64,000 nucleotides of DNA from CAYJPA01 sp964371945 (GTDB lineage Bacteria; Chloroflexota; Chloroflexia; Thermomicrobiales; UBA6265): positions 4,974-68,973 of the forward strand of contig CAYJPA010000021.1 of assembly GCA_964371945.1 (NCBI GenBank), in the 5' to 3' direction. Positions 39,742-47,052 of this stretch are shown here, in pieces (within the stretch, counting starts at the first letter, position 1; each line of letters starts with the position of its first letter). The position numbers and the translations under genes are program-made. Under the pieces are notes generated by a model. That model saw only the letters and a list, made by a program, of their open reading frames with translations. It was not told the origin of the DNA and searched no databases.

Positions 39742-39849
39742 ATGGGCAGTATCGTGAAAACTGTCACGAGATTGTCATGCCCATTCGAGATCGCGAAATG
39801 TGCCCGAGACGGCAGGAGCTCAATCATTGAGTGGTTAGTTCGATCATGA
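39742..39849 (+). CDS. candidate 35-residue small protein before the multicopper oxidase
   Basis: ATG at 39742 has a perfect AGGAGG seven nt upstream (39729-39734) and opens 35 codons ending at TGA 39847-39849, 51 bp before the multicopper oxidase start. The peptide has two Cys (in RLSCPFEIAKCARD) nine residues apart and an amphipathic end (SSIIEWLVRS). It could be a small regulator or copper-responsive leader. No homologue is known to me. The rest of the 318-bp gap 39583-39900 shows no gene. Confidence 0.4.
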   Translation: MGSIVKTVTRLSCPFEIAKCARDGRSSIIEWLVRS

Positions 39850-39900
39850 CGGCGTGTCAGATCGGAAAAGCGAGGCGATCTCGCCACGGGAGGAAAAACG

Positions 39901-40956
39901 ATGTCCTTGGCTGAAGCTAAAGTCAATCGCCGCAGAATGCTCGGAACGATGGGCCTGCTAAGTGCAGGTGCCGCGGTGACAGCGGCAGCGCCGGCTGCCT
40001 TCTCCGGTCAAGCCGGACACGTCAGCGCGGCGCCTGTGAACCATGCCGAGCTGACCTCTTCCGCAGCGATACAGGATTTGACCAATGACGAAATGGACGC
40101 TATGCATGAAGCTGGCGTCGCGGCCTTCCCGGCGGCGACCGCCGGTAAAGGTGGGCAGCCGCTCGAACCAACCATGGACGGCGATGTCAAAGTTTTTGCC
40201 ATCACCTGTTCGGTGGTGGAATGGGAATACGCGCAGGGGAAGACGGTCGAGGCATGGACGTACAACGGCACTGTGCCTGGGCCCGAGATCCGCGTGACCG
40301 AGGGCGACAAGGTCCGCGTCCTCGTCAAGAACGATCTCCCGCACAGCACCGCGGTGCACTTTCATGGACTCATTCTGCCGAATGCAATGGACGGGGTTCC
40401 GTACATCACCCAGCCGCCGATCAAGCCGGGTGAAGTCTTCGTCTACGAGTGGCAGATTCGTGAAGGCAACATCGGTTCCCACATGTACCACTCGCACCAC
40501 AATTCGGCCGAACAGACGACCAAAGGCCTGCTGGGACCGTTTATCGTGGAGCCCAAAGCTCCTTCGACCCGGCCTGCCTTCGATGTCGAATACACGATGG
40601 TGCTGAATGACGGACCGATCGGCGGATACAGCATCAACGGGAAGAGCTTCCCGGCGACGGAGCCGCTCGTGGTCAAGAAGGGTCAAAAACTGCTCGTCCG
40701 GTATATGAACGAGGGCTTGATGATTCACCCGATGCACCTGCACGGGATTCCTCAACAGGTCATTGCCCGTGACGGGTTCCTCCTGCCAAGTCCGTACTTC
40801 TGCGATACCGTCGATGTTAGCCCCGGTCAACGCACGGACGTGCTCATCGAGGCCACTGAGCTTGGCGTGTGGGCATTCCACTGCCATATCCTCTCTCACG
40901 CCGAAGGACCGACCGGAATGTTCGGCATGGTCACGGCGCTGATCGTTCAGGAATAG
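39901..40956 (+). CDS. two-domain multicopper oxidase with twin-arginine signal
   Basis: A 351-residue exported copper oxidase. A twin-arginine signal (NRRRMLGTMGLLSAGAAV) starts the protein. Two cupredoxin domains follow, with copper ligands in AVHFHGL, SHMYHSHHN, MIHPMHLHG and, at the C-terminus, WAFHCHILSHAEGPTGM, which supplies the type 1 His-Cys-His-Met set. The length and HCHxxxH...M pattern fit a two-domain (small) laccase working as a trimer, with copper-containing nitrite reductase as the nearest alternative; the HCHILSH motif with both trinuclear His favours oxidase. It oxidises phenols or metal ions with oxygen outside the cytoplasmic membrane. GGGAGG lies upstream of the ATG. Confidence 0.92.
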   Translation: MSLAEAKVNRRRMLGTMGLLSAGAAVTAAAPAAFSGQAGHVSAAPVNHAELTSSAAIQDLTNDEMDAMHEAGVAAFPAATAGKGGQPLEPTMDGDVKVFAITCSVVEWEYAQGKTVEAWTYNGTVPGPEIRVTEGDKVRVLVKNDLPHSTAVHFHGLILPNAMDGVPYITQPPIKPGEVFVYEWQIREGNIGSHMYHSHHNSAEQTTKGLLGPFIVEPKAPSTRPAFDVEYTMVLNDGPIGGYSINGKSFPATEPLVVKKGQKLLVRYMNEGLMIHPMHLHGIPQQVIARDGFLLPSPYFCDTVDVSPGQRTDVLIEATELGVWAFHCHILSHAEGPTGMFGMVTALIVQE

Positions 40957-40983
40957 TCTTCCGAAACAGGGAACGGGCCATGC

Positions 40984-41019
40984 AACGCCGGTTATTCGCG
41001 ATCGCGAACAACCGGCGTT
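40984..41019. terminator. 36-nt near-perfect palindrome between convergent genes
   Basis: AACGCCGGTT (40984-40993) pairs with AACCGGCGTT (41010-41019); after a single mismatch the centre TTCGCGATCGCGAA is itself a palindrome. It sits between the convergent multicopper oxidase and the kinase fusion and covers the last codons and stop of the latter. A bidirectional terminator is the simplest reading. Confidence 0.6.
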
Positions 41020-42596
41020 ATGACGTTAAGCCGCCTCAACACCAGCAGAACCGGGTCGATCCACTCCACCTTCGGCCGTCCTGTGTCAATCCGGACGTGG
41101 AACGTACCGTCAGGCGCCAGAGGAGGCGATAAGCTAACGTTTTCAATCTGATGTCGATACGTATCGATGCTCGCGTCAGATGGTCCCGACGCTTCGTCCC
41201 GGCGCTTTTTGATTCGCTCCATTGCAATCTCTTCGGAGCAGAAGGTCTCGGCCAGGATCAACGGCACGCCAAGCCGCGCGGCAATCGCAGCGGCGGACTG
41301 GCGTTGATCGCTCGACAAAAATGCGGCATCCAGAATGCAGGGATCTCCGGATCGCAATAGTTGTTCGGCCAGCGAAAAGAGTCGATCATAGGTTCGCGTC
41401 GACCAGTCAGGACTGTAGATTCCGCTTTGCCACTCACCCGAACCGGATTCGGCGCCGCCAGCCAGCCCTTTTCGAACGATGTCCGAAGCGATGACGGTGG
41501 CGCCTAGCATGGCGCCGATATCCGCGGCCAAGGTGGATTTGCCGGTTCCACTCAGTCCGGTCATCACGATCAATGCTGGGATGATCGTGGTGACGGACCT
41601 GGTTGCGAGATCGAGGTAGCGACGCGCTTCATGCGCAAGCGGCTCCAGTCGCTCGCCGTGGTCCAGCGAGCGGCTCAGGCAATCGACTTTTGCCCTAACC
41701 AATGCGCGGTGTGCGCGATAGAAATTGACGAGCGCCGGCGGCAAGTCGACTCCACCTGCCCGGTATGCGCGCTCGAGATCGAGCGCGATCCCCCTGCAAC
41801 CCAGTCGTTCGAGGTCCATCAATAGAAACGCCAGATCGCTCGCGATATCGGCACACCGAATTGCCGGGCTGAACTCGACGCAGTCGAAGACTTGAATCGT
41901 GTCGTCTTCAAGGCATATGTGCTCGCACCTTAGGTCGCCATGACCGTCGCGCACATATCCATCACGGAGGCGTTCGACAAAGAGTTGACCGCTTGCGGCA
42001 ATGAACTGCCGCATCGCGTGATCGACGAGACTCAGCTGTTCGGCGGGCAACGAGTCTCCCGAAAACGACTGAAGCTCGGAAAGATTGTCCGTGATGATCG
42101 CGATGAGACCATCAACGGATCCCGTGGATTCGACAATACATGACGACGCCGTCGCTTGATGAAACGGAATCAGGCGAGATGCGAGGCGTTGTGCCAGGTT
42201 GGGCGGTAACGAACCCCGGTCGATCAGTTTGTCAAGCATCCGCTCAGCCGGGAGCCGGCGCATTAACGTTGCCCATTCCACGGAGTCGCCGGTTCCATCG
42301 ACCTCCAAACCCGCTGGGCCGGATGTGATCGGAACGACATCGATGTAGACGTCCGCCGTCAACCGCCGGTTGAGCCGAACCTCATCCTCGCAGGAGCGGC
42401 GGCGAAGCTCTGGTGTCGAATGGTCCACGAATCCGAACGTGACCGGTTTCTTGAGCTTGACGACAAAGCTCCCGGCAAGGAAGACCCATGAGACGTGGGT
42501 TTCAATCACGTCGATCGCCGCCGGATGCCAGGGGAACGCCTCAGGGCGGCAAAGCAGAGCCGGAAAGTCGTATGTAGGTCGATCTCGATCAGTCAT
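40992..42596 (-). CDS. aminoglycoside-phosphotransferase-like/P-loop kinase fusion protein
   Basis: A 534-residue two-domain protein. The N-terminal about 330 residues are an APH/choline-kinase-like fold with YVRDGHGDLRCEHICLEDD (catalytic HGD loop) and VFDCVEFSPAIRCADIASDLAFLLMDL (metal-binding DxxD region). The C-terminal about 170 residues are a P-loop kinase with GLSGTGKSTLA and a lid Arg region, similar to gluconate kinase or zeta-toxin-like ATPases. Such fusions are widespread but their substrate is not known to me. ATG at 42596 is preferred because GGAG lies 7 nt upstream. It is divergent from the OmpR-type regulator. An antibiotic-resistance role should not be assumed from the APH fold. 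Confidence 0.85.
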   Translation of the reverse strand: MTDRDRPTYDFPALLCRPEAFPWHPAAIDVIETHVSWVFLAGSFVVKLKKPVTFGFVDHSTPELRRRSCEDEVRLNRRLTADVYIDVVPITSGPAGLEVDGTGDSVEWATLMRRLPAERMLDKLIDRGSLPPNLAQRLASRLIPFHQATASSCIVESTGSVDGLIAIITDNLSELQSFSGDSLPAEQLSLVDHAMRQFIAASGQLFVERLRDGYVRDGHGDLRCEHICLEDDTIQVFDCVEFSPAIRCADIASDLAFLLMDLERLGCRGIALDLERAYRAGGVDLPPALVNFYRAHRALVRAKVDCLSRSLDHGERLEPLAHEARRYLDLATRSVTTIIPALIVMTGLSGTGKSTLAADIGAMLGATVIASDIVRKGLAGGAESGSGEWQSGIYSPDWSTRTYDRLFSLAEQLLRSGDPCILDAAFLSSDQRQSAAAIAARLGVPLILAETFCSEEIAMERIKKRRDEASGPSDASIDTYRHQIENVSLSPPLAPDGTFHVRIDTGRPKVEWIDPVLLVLRRLNVITPVVRDRE

Positions 42597-42872
42597 TAGC
42601 GAGCTCCAGAACGACAATCAGAGACGCTGGGCCAATTCCATGGACAGTGTCGCAAGAACCGGGTTGATACGTTTCTGAAACGTTCGCCCGCGGAAGTGCG
42701 ACGGTTGCAACATCTCAGGCCGCATAGGCTACGTTCTGCGATCATAGGGGGAACGTGGTCGACAATGGACGTCATGAACAAAGATGCGAAGCCCACGCGC
42801 GGTAGACGGTCGCCCGGCGATAATCGCAACAAAGCGATCCAATGTTTGCCAACGAATGCGGAAGTTGGACTG

Positions 42873-43577
42873 ATGCGAAAACACCTGATTTTGGTCATCG
42901 ACGACGAACCGCCGATTCAACGATTGGTGCGAGCTCGGCTGCAATCCGACGACTATGCCGTGTTGACGGCGTCGACGGGTCTCGAGGCGCTCGAGCTGCT
43001 TGAAGATCAGCGACCCGATCTCATCATCCTCGATGTGATGATGCCGGGCATCGACGGATTCGAAACGCTTCGCAGGATCAGGGCCGCGCATCAGGTGCCG
43101 GTCATCATGCTTACCGCGCGAACCTCGGATGCGGATCGACTCAAGGGATTTCATAGTGGCGTCGATGATTATCTATCGAAGCCGTTCAATCCCGACGAGC
43201 TGGCCGCCCGCGTAGCGGCGATACTACGCAGAACGGCCGGTTCGACGAAAGAGACCGGACGGGGACCGCTGAAATACCCCGGCGTTGAAATCGATCTGGA
43301 ACGGCGACGGGTGATCGTCAATGGCGAAGAAATCCGGCTCTCTCGAACCGAATGGGAGCTTCTCGCGCAACTGGCGGCCAATGCGGGGCGTGTGATGCTT
43401 CACGGCGAACTGCTTGCTCGCATTTGGGGACCGGAGTTTCGAGATGAAGCGCACTATTTGAGAACGTGGGTGTCGCGTTTGCGCGCGAAGCTCGAAACCG
43501 TTTCGGACGGTACTCCGCTTATCACCACGTTTCCCGGGCTAGGGTATCGTCTGGAGTCACCGCCGCTCGTTGACTAA
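42873..43577 (+). CDS. OmpR/PhoB-family response regulator (KdpE-like)
   Basis: A 234-residue two-domain regulator. Receiver: acidic pair IDDE (9-12), phospho-acceptor Asp54 in IILDVMMPG, Thr in MLTART and Lys in YLSKPFN. Output: winged helix-turn-helix with IRLSRTEWELLAQLAANAGRVMLHGELLARIWG and HYLRTWVSRLRAKLE, close to KdpE/PhoB domains. The ATG at 42873 directly begins the receiver; the frame remains open to 42696 but that extension has no family similarity. No kinase gene is adjacent; the orphan kinase at 36051 is a candidate partner. The stop overlaps by 4 nt with the convergent unknown gene. Confidence 0.93.
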   Translation: MRKHLILVIDDEPPIQRLVRARLQSDDYAVLTASTGLEALELLEDQRPDLIILDVMMPGIDGFETLRRIRAAHQVPVIMLTARTSDADRLKGFHSGVDDYLSKPFNPDELAARVAAILRRTAGSTKETGRGPLKYPGVEIDLERRRVIVNGEEIRLSRTEWELLAQLAANAGRVMLHGELLARIWGPEFRDEAHYLRTWVSRLRAKLETVSDGTPLITTFPGLGYRLESPPLVD

Positions 43578-44197
43578 TCGACACCGGTTTTCGCGCGTAG
43601 CGCGTTGCGCACCTGCGCCGGACTGAGGCTGGTGATGGACTGCTCGATAAGCTCTTCGACTTGCGTCTTGTTCTGATAACCATGTTTGCGCGCCCACTGC
43701 CAAAACGCGGTCCATGAGTAATCCTCGAGCGGCGGTTCAGTATCGTCCTCACTTGGATGCTCAGTTGGGGCGACAGGTGCATGTGGAGTTGTGTGGGGCT
43801 CGACTGCAACGGGAATAGTTGCCGGTTCTTCCGGCGCCACTTCTCGATGGACTGCCGGAGCAGGCACAGCGGGAACAGTGATGGGCGGGGTTCGGTCTGG
43901 TGCAGTTGGGCGGTCGGCTGTGCCATAACCCAGTGCTTCCAGAGCACGGTCTAGCGCGCGGTCCTCCGCCGCTTCCACCGCATTTGGCAGATTCGCGGGC
44001 GCGGACCCGAACCCGCTCGCGCTGCCGCCCGACGGCAATGTGACAACCGCCCAAACAACCGCCCGCGTTTCATCGAGTTGGGTCAACTCGGTCGACAGAG
44101 TCACCGCCGGATGCTCCTCCCGGAGTGCGCGCAACCTGGAGATGACCTGACGCGAGGAAGAGTCATCGGAATCGGATATCGTGCCGCGCTGACTCAT
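43574..44197 (-). CDS. unknown protein with a possible recombination-mediator-like N-terminal domain
   Basis: A 207-residue cytoplasmic protein. Residues 30-92 read AVVWAVVTLPSGGSASGFGSAPANLPNAVEAAEDRALDRALEALGYG; the arrangement of a beta hairpin followed by an EkAedRAlxRALxxLGyG helix resembles Rad52/ERF-type phage annealing proteins. A Pro/Thr-rich linker (about 95-150) follows, then a C-terminal helical module (YSWTAFWQWARKHGYQNKTQVEELI...) that recalls the small domain found at the end of such phage proteins. This similarity is from pattern memory only. No phage genes surround it. It begins a patch of small unknown genes and structured non-coding DNA. Confidence 0.65.
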   Translation of the reverse strand: MSQRGTISDSDDSSSRQVISRLRALREEHPAVTLSTELTQLDETRAVVWAVVTLPSGGSASGFGSAPANLPNAVEAAEDRALDRALEALGYGTADRPTAPDRTPPITVPAVPAPAVHREVAPEEPATIPVAVEPHTTPHAPVAPTEHPSEDDTEPPLEDYSWTAFWQWARKHGYQNKTQVEELIEQSITSLSPAQVRNALRAKTGVD

Positions 44198-44529
44198 CGT
44201 ACCTCCGATTCTGCCCGTCTCAAGCCCAGTATTGCGTCTTCGCCTGAGTATAGCCGAGGCACCAGGCGTCCCTTCTAAGGAACTTTCCTCAGGTGCTCTC
44301 GATGCAGACTACGTGATTCTGTCCGGCCATCCGTCAAAATGTGTAGTCGACCTACACACAACGACAGAGGTTCAAATACGTCATTCGATGGATGTGCGCG
44401 GACGGGAGGCAGGGCATTATATGCGTGTGGCTGGCAGGATGGCTGGCCGCAAACGAAGAGTGAAGCAGATTGAGTCGATAGTTTGAAACGCGCCGCTGTA
44501 GATGTAAGCGGCAAAAGGGAGTAATTGAG
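44198..44529. other. intergenic region with operator-like dyad and doubled TGGCTGG
   Basis: No credible gene in these 332 bp. TGTGTAG/CTACACA (44340-44346 and 44352-44358) forms a perfect 7-bp dyad with a 5-nt centre, likely an operator. TGGCTGG occurs twice, at 44428-44434 and 44440-44446; it is the exact complement of the two hairpin loops at 44871 and 44906. Confidence 0.5.
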
Positions 44530-44811
44530 ATGAATTATGGAATGATGATCAAAGAGATGGTGGCGATTGTCGAGCGCGAGCGAATGGTACATGTCGCACG
44601 ACGAAGCCGGCTGGACGAACTTGCCCAGGGCGGGCGAAAGATGGGCCCATCGGAGCGCGCAAGATTTTCGTTCAGTGCTCTCCTTCAGCGGATGGGGCGG
44701 CCCCTAGGACGGGGTTCCGCCCCCGCTGGCGAAGGTTGCGGTCGACAGATTGGCGTCAACAGTGACGCCGCGCGCCATATTCTTCAGTCAATGTCGATTG
44801 CGCGTTTCTAA
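44530..44811 (+). CDS. small unknown protein
   Basis: A 93-residue frame opened by ATG at 44530 with a good ribosome site (AGGGAG, 8 nt spacing). The first 30 residues (MNYGMMIKEMVAIVERERMVHVARRSRLDELAQ) look like one amphipathic helix; the rest is Arg/Gly-rich with no motif. The coding frame includes a strong DNA palindrome at 44687-44727 (AGCG and GGGGCGG arms, with a CCCC/GGGG inner stem), so the transcript could form structure here. The protein is unrecognised; a short helical regulator is possible. It may be the first gene of a transcript continuing into the structured leader and the next small gene. Confidence 0.5.
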   Translation: MNYGMMIKEMVAIVERERMVHVARRSRLDELAQGGRKMGPSERARFSFSALLQRMGRPLGRGSAPAGEGCGRQIGVNSDAARHILQSMSIARF

Positions 44812-44826
44812 TTTTGTGCATTCGCT

Positions 44827-44982
44827 CGCGCCATGTCCTGATGGGCGCGGGTGTTGAAAATACGAACGATCCAGCCAATCGTTCGAGTGCTAAAAAACGA
44901 GCGGTCCAGCCAATCGCTCGCGTGCAACACCCCTTTCCTCCTCTTTTCTCCTCGCCGCTTCCATCAAACAAACGGAAGCGGC
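44827..44982 (+). ncRNA. candidate structured RNA leader: three-way junction with twin CCAGCCA-loop hairpins
   Basis: On the plus strand: P0 CGCGCC/GGCGCG (44827-44832, 44844-44849); closing helix P1 GGGTGTTG/CAACACCC (44849-44856, 44925-44932); inside it P2 CGAACGAT/ATCGTTCG (44863-44870, 44878-44885) and P3 CGAGCGGT/ATCGCTCG (44898-44905, 44913-44920), both with the identical loop CCAGCCA; then a pyrimidine tract and P4 GCCGCTTCC/GGAAGCGGC (44954-44962, 44974-44982). P2 and P3 differ by one compensated pair (A-T to G-C) and one wobble, which argues for selection on pairing. The segment lies 117 bp before the small gene at 45099. It matches no riboswitch I recognise. A double protein-binding site is the alternative. 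Confidence 0.6.
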
Positions 44983-45098
44983 TTACCTCACACCAGCAGC
45001 CGTGTCTTCGGTCGAAAATGGGCTTGCGAGAATCGACTGAGACGCGGCATGCTGCCACCCTGTACGTCGCACAGCACACTGAGCAGGGGGACGAGCGC

Positions 45099-45368
45099 AT
45101 GGGAGATTCGAAAGACGAATCGACGCTTCACGAGATGATTTGGCCGGAAACGGGCCTCCACACAACAGCAAGCATCCCAAGCAAACCCAAGGATGAGCTC
45201 TCGGAAGACGATTCGATCGACTTATCGATCGATTTCCTCACGTTGTCGCTAACTCCGCTGGAGTTCATTCAACTCGCGTCGTTCATGCGCATGAGCATTG
45301 ATGATCTGTTGGGTCAGCACCCGAAGTTTCAGCGCGCCGTCATCAATGCGTTCGACATCAAGGATTGA
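45099..45368 (+). CDS. small acidic protein of unknown function
   Basis: An 89-residue acidic protein. ATG at 45099 has AGGGGG 8 nt upstream; the frame is open to 44814 but that part crosses the structured RNA segment and has no protein-like character. The C-terminal half (IDFLTLSLTPLEFIQLASFMRMSIDDLLGQHPKFQRAVINAFD) looks like a compact helical domain, perhaps a divergent helix-turn-helix; the N-terminal half is Ser/Asp/Glu-rich. I do not recognise the family. It converges with the Gfo/Idh gene, 9 bp away. Its position behind the structured leader makes it the probable regulated gene. Confidence 0.6.
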   Translation: MGDSKDESTLHEMIWPETGLHTTASIPSKPKDELSEDDSIDLSIDFLTLSLTPLEFIQLASFMRMSIDDLLGQHPKFQRAVINAFDIKD

Positions 45369-45377
45369 ACGAATCAG

Positions 45378-46388
45378 TCAATCGATCGAAATCGCCGCCA
45401 ATCCTGGAGCCGCAACTGCCTTTCGAGCGGCAAGCCCGACCCTGAGCGCCAACCGGGCGTCCGCCGGCGTCGCACGGGCCGCGGGTGCTCCGGTCGCGAT
45501 GCATTCCGCAAAATAAGCGACCTCTCCGTAATAGCCATCGTCTTGACTGACGACGAGTTTCTCCGGTTCGCCTTCGTTCGGATAAAAAACGAGATCGTTG
45601 ACGCTGCCGTCGACTTCGACGCTTCGACCGCCGGCCCGGAAACTGTACTCGAACGAACCGCGTTCACAGAGCACATGCAGAGCTGAGGTGAATGGATAGG
45701 ATTCCGGCATCATCATGCCGCCGTCGGCCACGGCCGAGGCATCACCGTAGTCGATAAGCACCTGGACCTGATCGTAGCCACCGCCAGAACGCTGATTGCT
45801 CACCCCTCGGCCCACAACCGATTTCGGCTTGCCAATGATCCAGTTCAATACGTCGTAGTCGTGGATCATTTGGTCGATCACGGCTCCGCCGGTCAAATCC
45901 GATCGCGCGAAGAGCGACGACCACGCCGGAAAGGGTTGCCGGCGATATGCGAGCGCCGACACGACTTTGCCGTAGTCGCCGCCGCGGACCCGCTTCGCGA
46001 TCTCCATATACTCCGGCCAGAAGCGCAGCACGTGGGCGATCATGAAGACGCGATCGGTTCTGCCCGCAAGATCGACGAGAATGTCAGCGTCCTCGACCGC
46101 GAGCGTGATCGGCTTTTCGAGGAGCACGTGCTTTCCGGCGGCGATCGCGGCTTCGGCCACAGCCCGGTGTTGCGGTCCAGGGAGGCAGATGTCGATCGCA
46201 TCGATCGACGGATCGGCAATGTACTTGTCAAGATCGGTTGTCCAGGGCGTCCTGAATTCACCTGCGAGCGGTTTTGCTCGCGTATCGCCCTGGCCATAAA
46301 TACCCGCGATTTCAACGCTGGGGACCTTGGCAAACGCCTTGGCATGGGTGCTTCCCATGAATCCAGCACCGAGGATGGCTACACGCAT
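45378..46388 (-). CDS. Gfo/Idh/MocA-family oxidoreductase
   Basis: A 336-residue NAD(P)-dependent dehydrogenase of the Gfo/Idh/MocA family. N-terminal Rossmann motif RVAILGAGFMGSTHAKAF, catalytic EKP in HVLLEKPITLAVEDAD, and the substrate region GGAVIDQMIHDYDVLNWIIG with the His/Asp pair. It acts on a sugar or inositol. AAAGGA precedes the ATG. It lies at the distal end of the minus-strand transporter and sugar-isomerase operon, but a RAYT/REP element (46432-47023) now separates it from the TIM-barrel gene, so its expression may depend on read-through of that element. Confidence 0.92.
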   Translation of the reverse strand: MRVAILGAGFMGSTHAKAFAKVPSVEIAGIYGQGDTRAKPLAGEFRTPWTTDLDKYIADPSIDAIDICLPGPQHRAVAEAAIAAGKHVLLEKPITLAVEDADILVDLAGRTDRVFMIAHVLRFWPEYMEIAKRVRGGDYGKVVSALAYRRQPFPAWSSLFARSDLTGGAVIDQMIHDYDVLNWIIGKPKSVVGRGVSNQRSGGGYDQVQVLIDYGDASAVADGGMMMPESYPFTSALHVLCERGSFEYSFRAGGRSVEVDGSVNDLVFYPNEGEPEKLVVSQDDGYYGEVAYFAECIATGAPAARATPADARLALRVGLAARKAVAAPGLAAISID

Positions 46389-46431
46389 GATTGGTCCTTT
46401 CTAAAATCGGATTCCAGGAAGAGCCCGGGGT

Positions 46432-46483
46432 CCTCAGGTTTCAACCTGAGGCTTAGGTCACAAAGCCCCTGCTGGGGCTCCGA
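46432..46483. repeat. REP sequence, left end of the RAYT element
   Basis: Two stem-loops: CCTCAGGTT/AACCTGAGG (46432-46451) and AGCCCC/GGGGCT (46464-46479), joined by CTTAGGTCACAA. The right-end copy (46968-47023) is the same sequence in inverted orientation with compensated stem changes. Confidence 0.85.
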
Positions 46484-46523
46484 GAGAGCGACGGTGAACA
46501 ATTACAGGTCCATTCTGGCACGG

Positions 46524-46949
46524 TTAGTCGTCGAGTCCGACTGAAGTTGTTTCAAACAATGGCCACAACCGGTCGTCGGCGTGATGTTCAGACTGGCGAT
46601 TAACGTATTCGATTACATCATTTAGTGAACGTTCGCCGAACGAAAGCACACCGTACCTGCGTTGCCAGAGGAACCAATCACCGATCGGTTGCTGGATACT
46701 CCGATTCACCAGATGACTAGAACCCGCCTTTGCCTTACGCGCGAACTCGGAGACGGCAATTCGCGGCGGGATCGAAACGGCGATGTGCATGTGATCGGGA
46801 ACGATGCCCATTGCATGAACAATCACCCCGAGATCGGTGGACGTCGCCTGGACAGACCTCCGAATCTCGTTTGCGGCAACGTCGTTGATCAGCGCTTCTC
46901 GATTCTTGGTCGCCCAGACCATGTGGTAGTACAAACGCCAAAACGACAT
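46524..46949 (-). CDS. REP-associated tyrosine transposase (Y1, IS200-like)
   Basis: A 141-residue HUH single-strand transposase of the TnpA_REP/IS200 family, which cuts and rejoins hairpin-marked DNA ends. The HUH motif is DHMHIAVSIPP, and the nucleophilic Tyr is in DVIEYVNRQSEHH near residue 120. An N-terminal MSFWRLYYHMVWATKNREALI is the typical opening strand, which places the start at ATG 46949 with AAAGGGC upstream. The protein looks full length and undamaged, so the element may be active. It is flanked on both sides by inverted REP hairpins, as expected for a domesticated or still mobile RAYT. Confidence 0.92.
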   Translation of the reverse strand: MSFWRLYYHMVWATKNREALINDVAANEIRRSVQATSTDLGVIVHAMGIVPDHMHIAVSIPPRIAVSEFARKAKAGSSHLVNRSIQQPIGDWFLWQRRYGVLSFGERSLNDVIEYVNRQSEHHADDRLWPLFETTSVGLDD

Positions 46950-46967
46950 TTGGATGCCCTTTTCGCC

Positions 46968-47023
46968 CGCTTCGGAGCCCTCGCAAGGGCTTTGTGGCCT
47001 GAGCACCAGGTTTCAACCTGGTG
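46968..47023. repeat. REP sequence, right end of the RAYT element
   Basis: AGCCCT/AGGGCT (46976-46991) and CACCAGGTT/AACCTGGTG (47004-47023). Relative to the left end, the pairs at the base of each stem are exchanged on both sides, so folding is conserved while sequence differs. Confidence 0.85.
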
Positions 47024-47052
47024 AAACCCAGCCGGTGACGAAACTCTATTAG

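Larger units (their letters stand above)
46432..47023 (-). mobile_element. RAYT-REP element (REPtron-like), 592 bp
   Basis: A REP-associated tyrosine transposase gene bounded by two REP sequences in inverted orientation. Each end carries a hairpin with the core AGGTTTCAACCT and an AGCCCY/RGGGCT hairpin, linked by a nearly identical CYYAGGYCACAAAGCCC segment. The element sits inside the sugar operon between the TIM-barrel and Gfo/Idh genes. Confidence 0.85.

Noticed and set aside
44863..44920. CRISPR-like reading of the two 23-nt repeats
   Set aside because: Only two units with a short A-rich linker, no spacers or cas genes, and compensated stem changes; RNA hairpins or operators explain them better.
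44814..45098. Extension of the 45099 gene upstream in frame
   Set aside because: It crosses the structured RNA segment and pyrimidine tract, with no protein-like character and no ribosome site.
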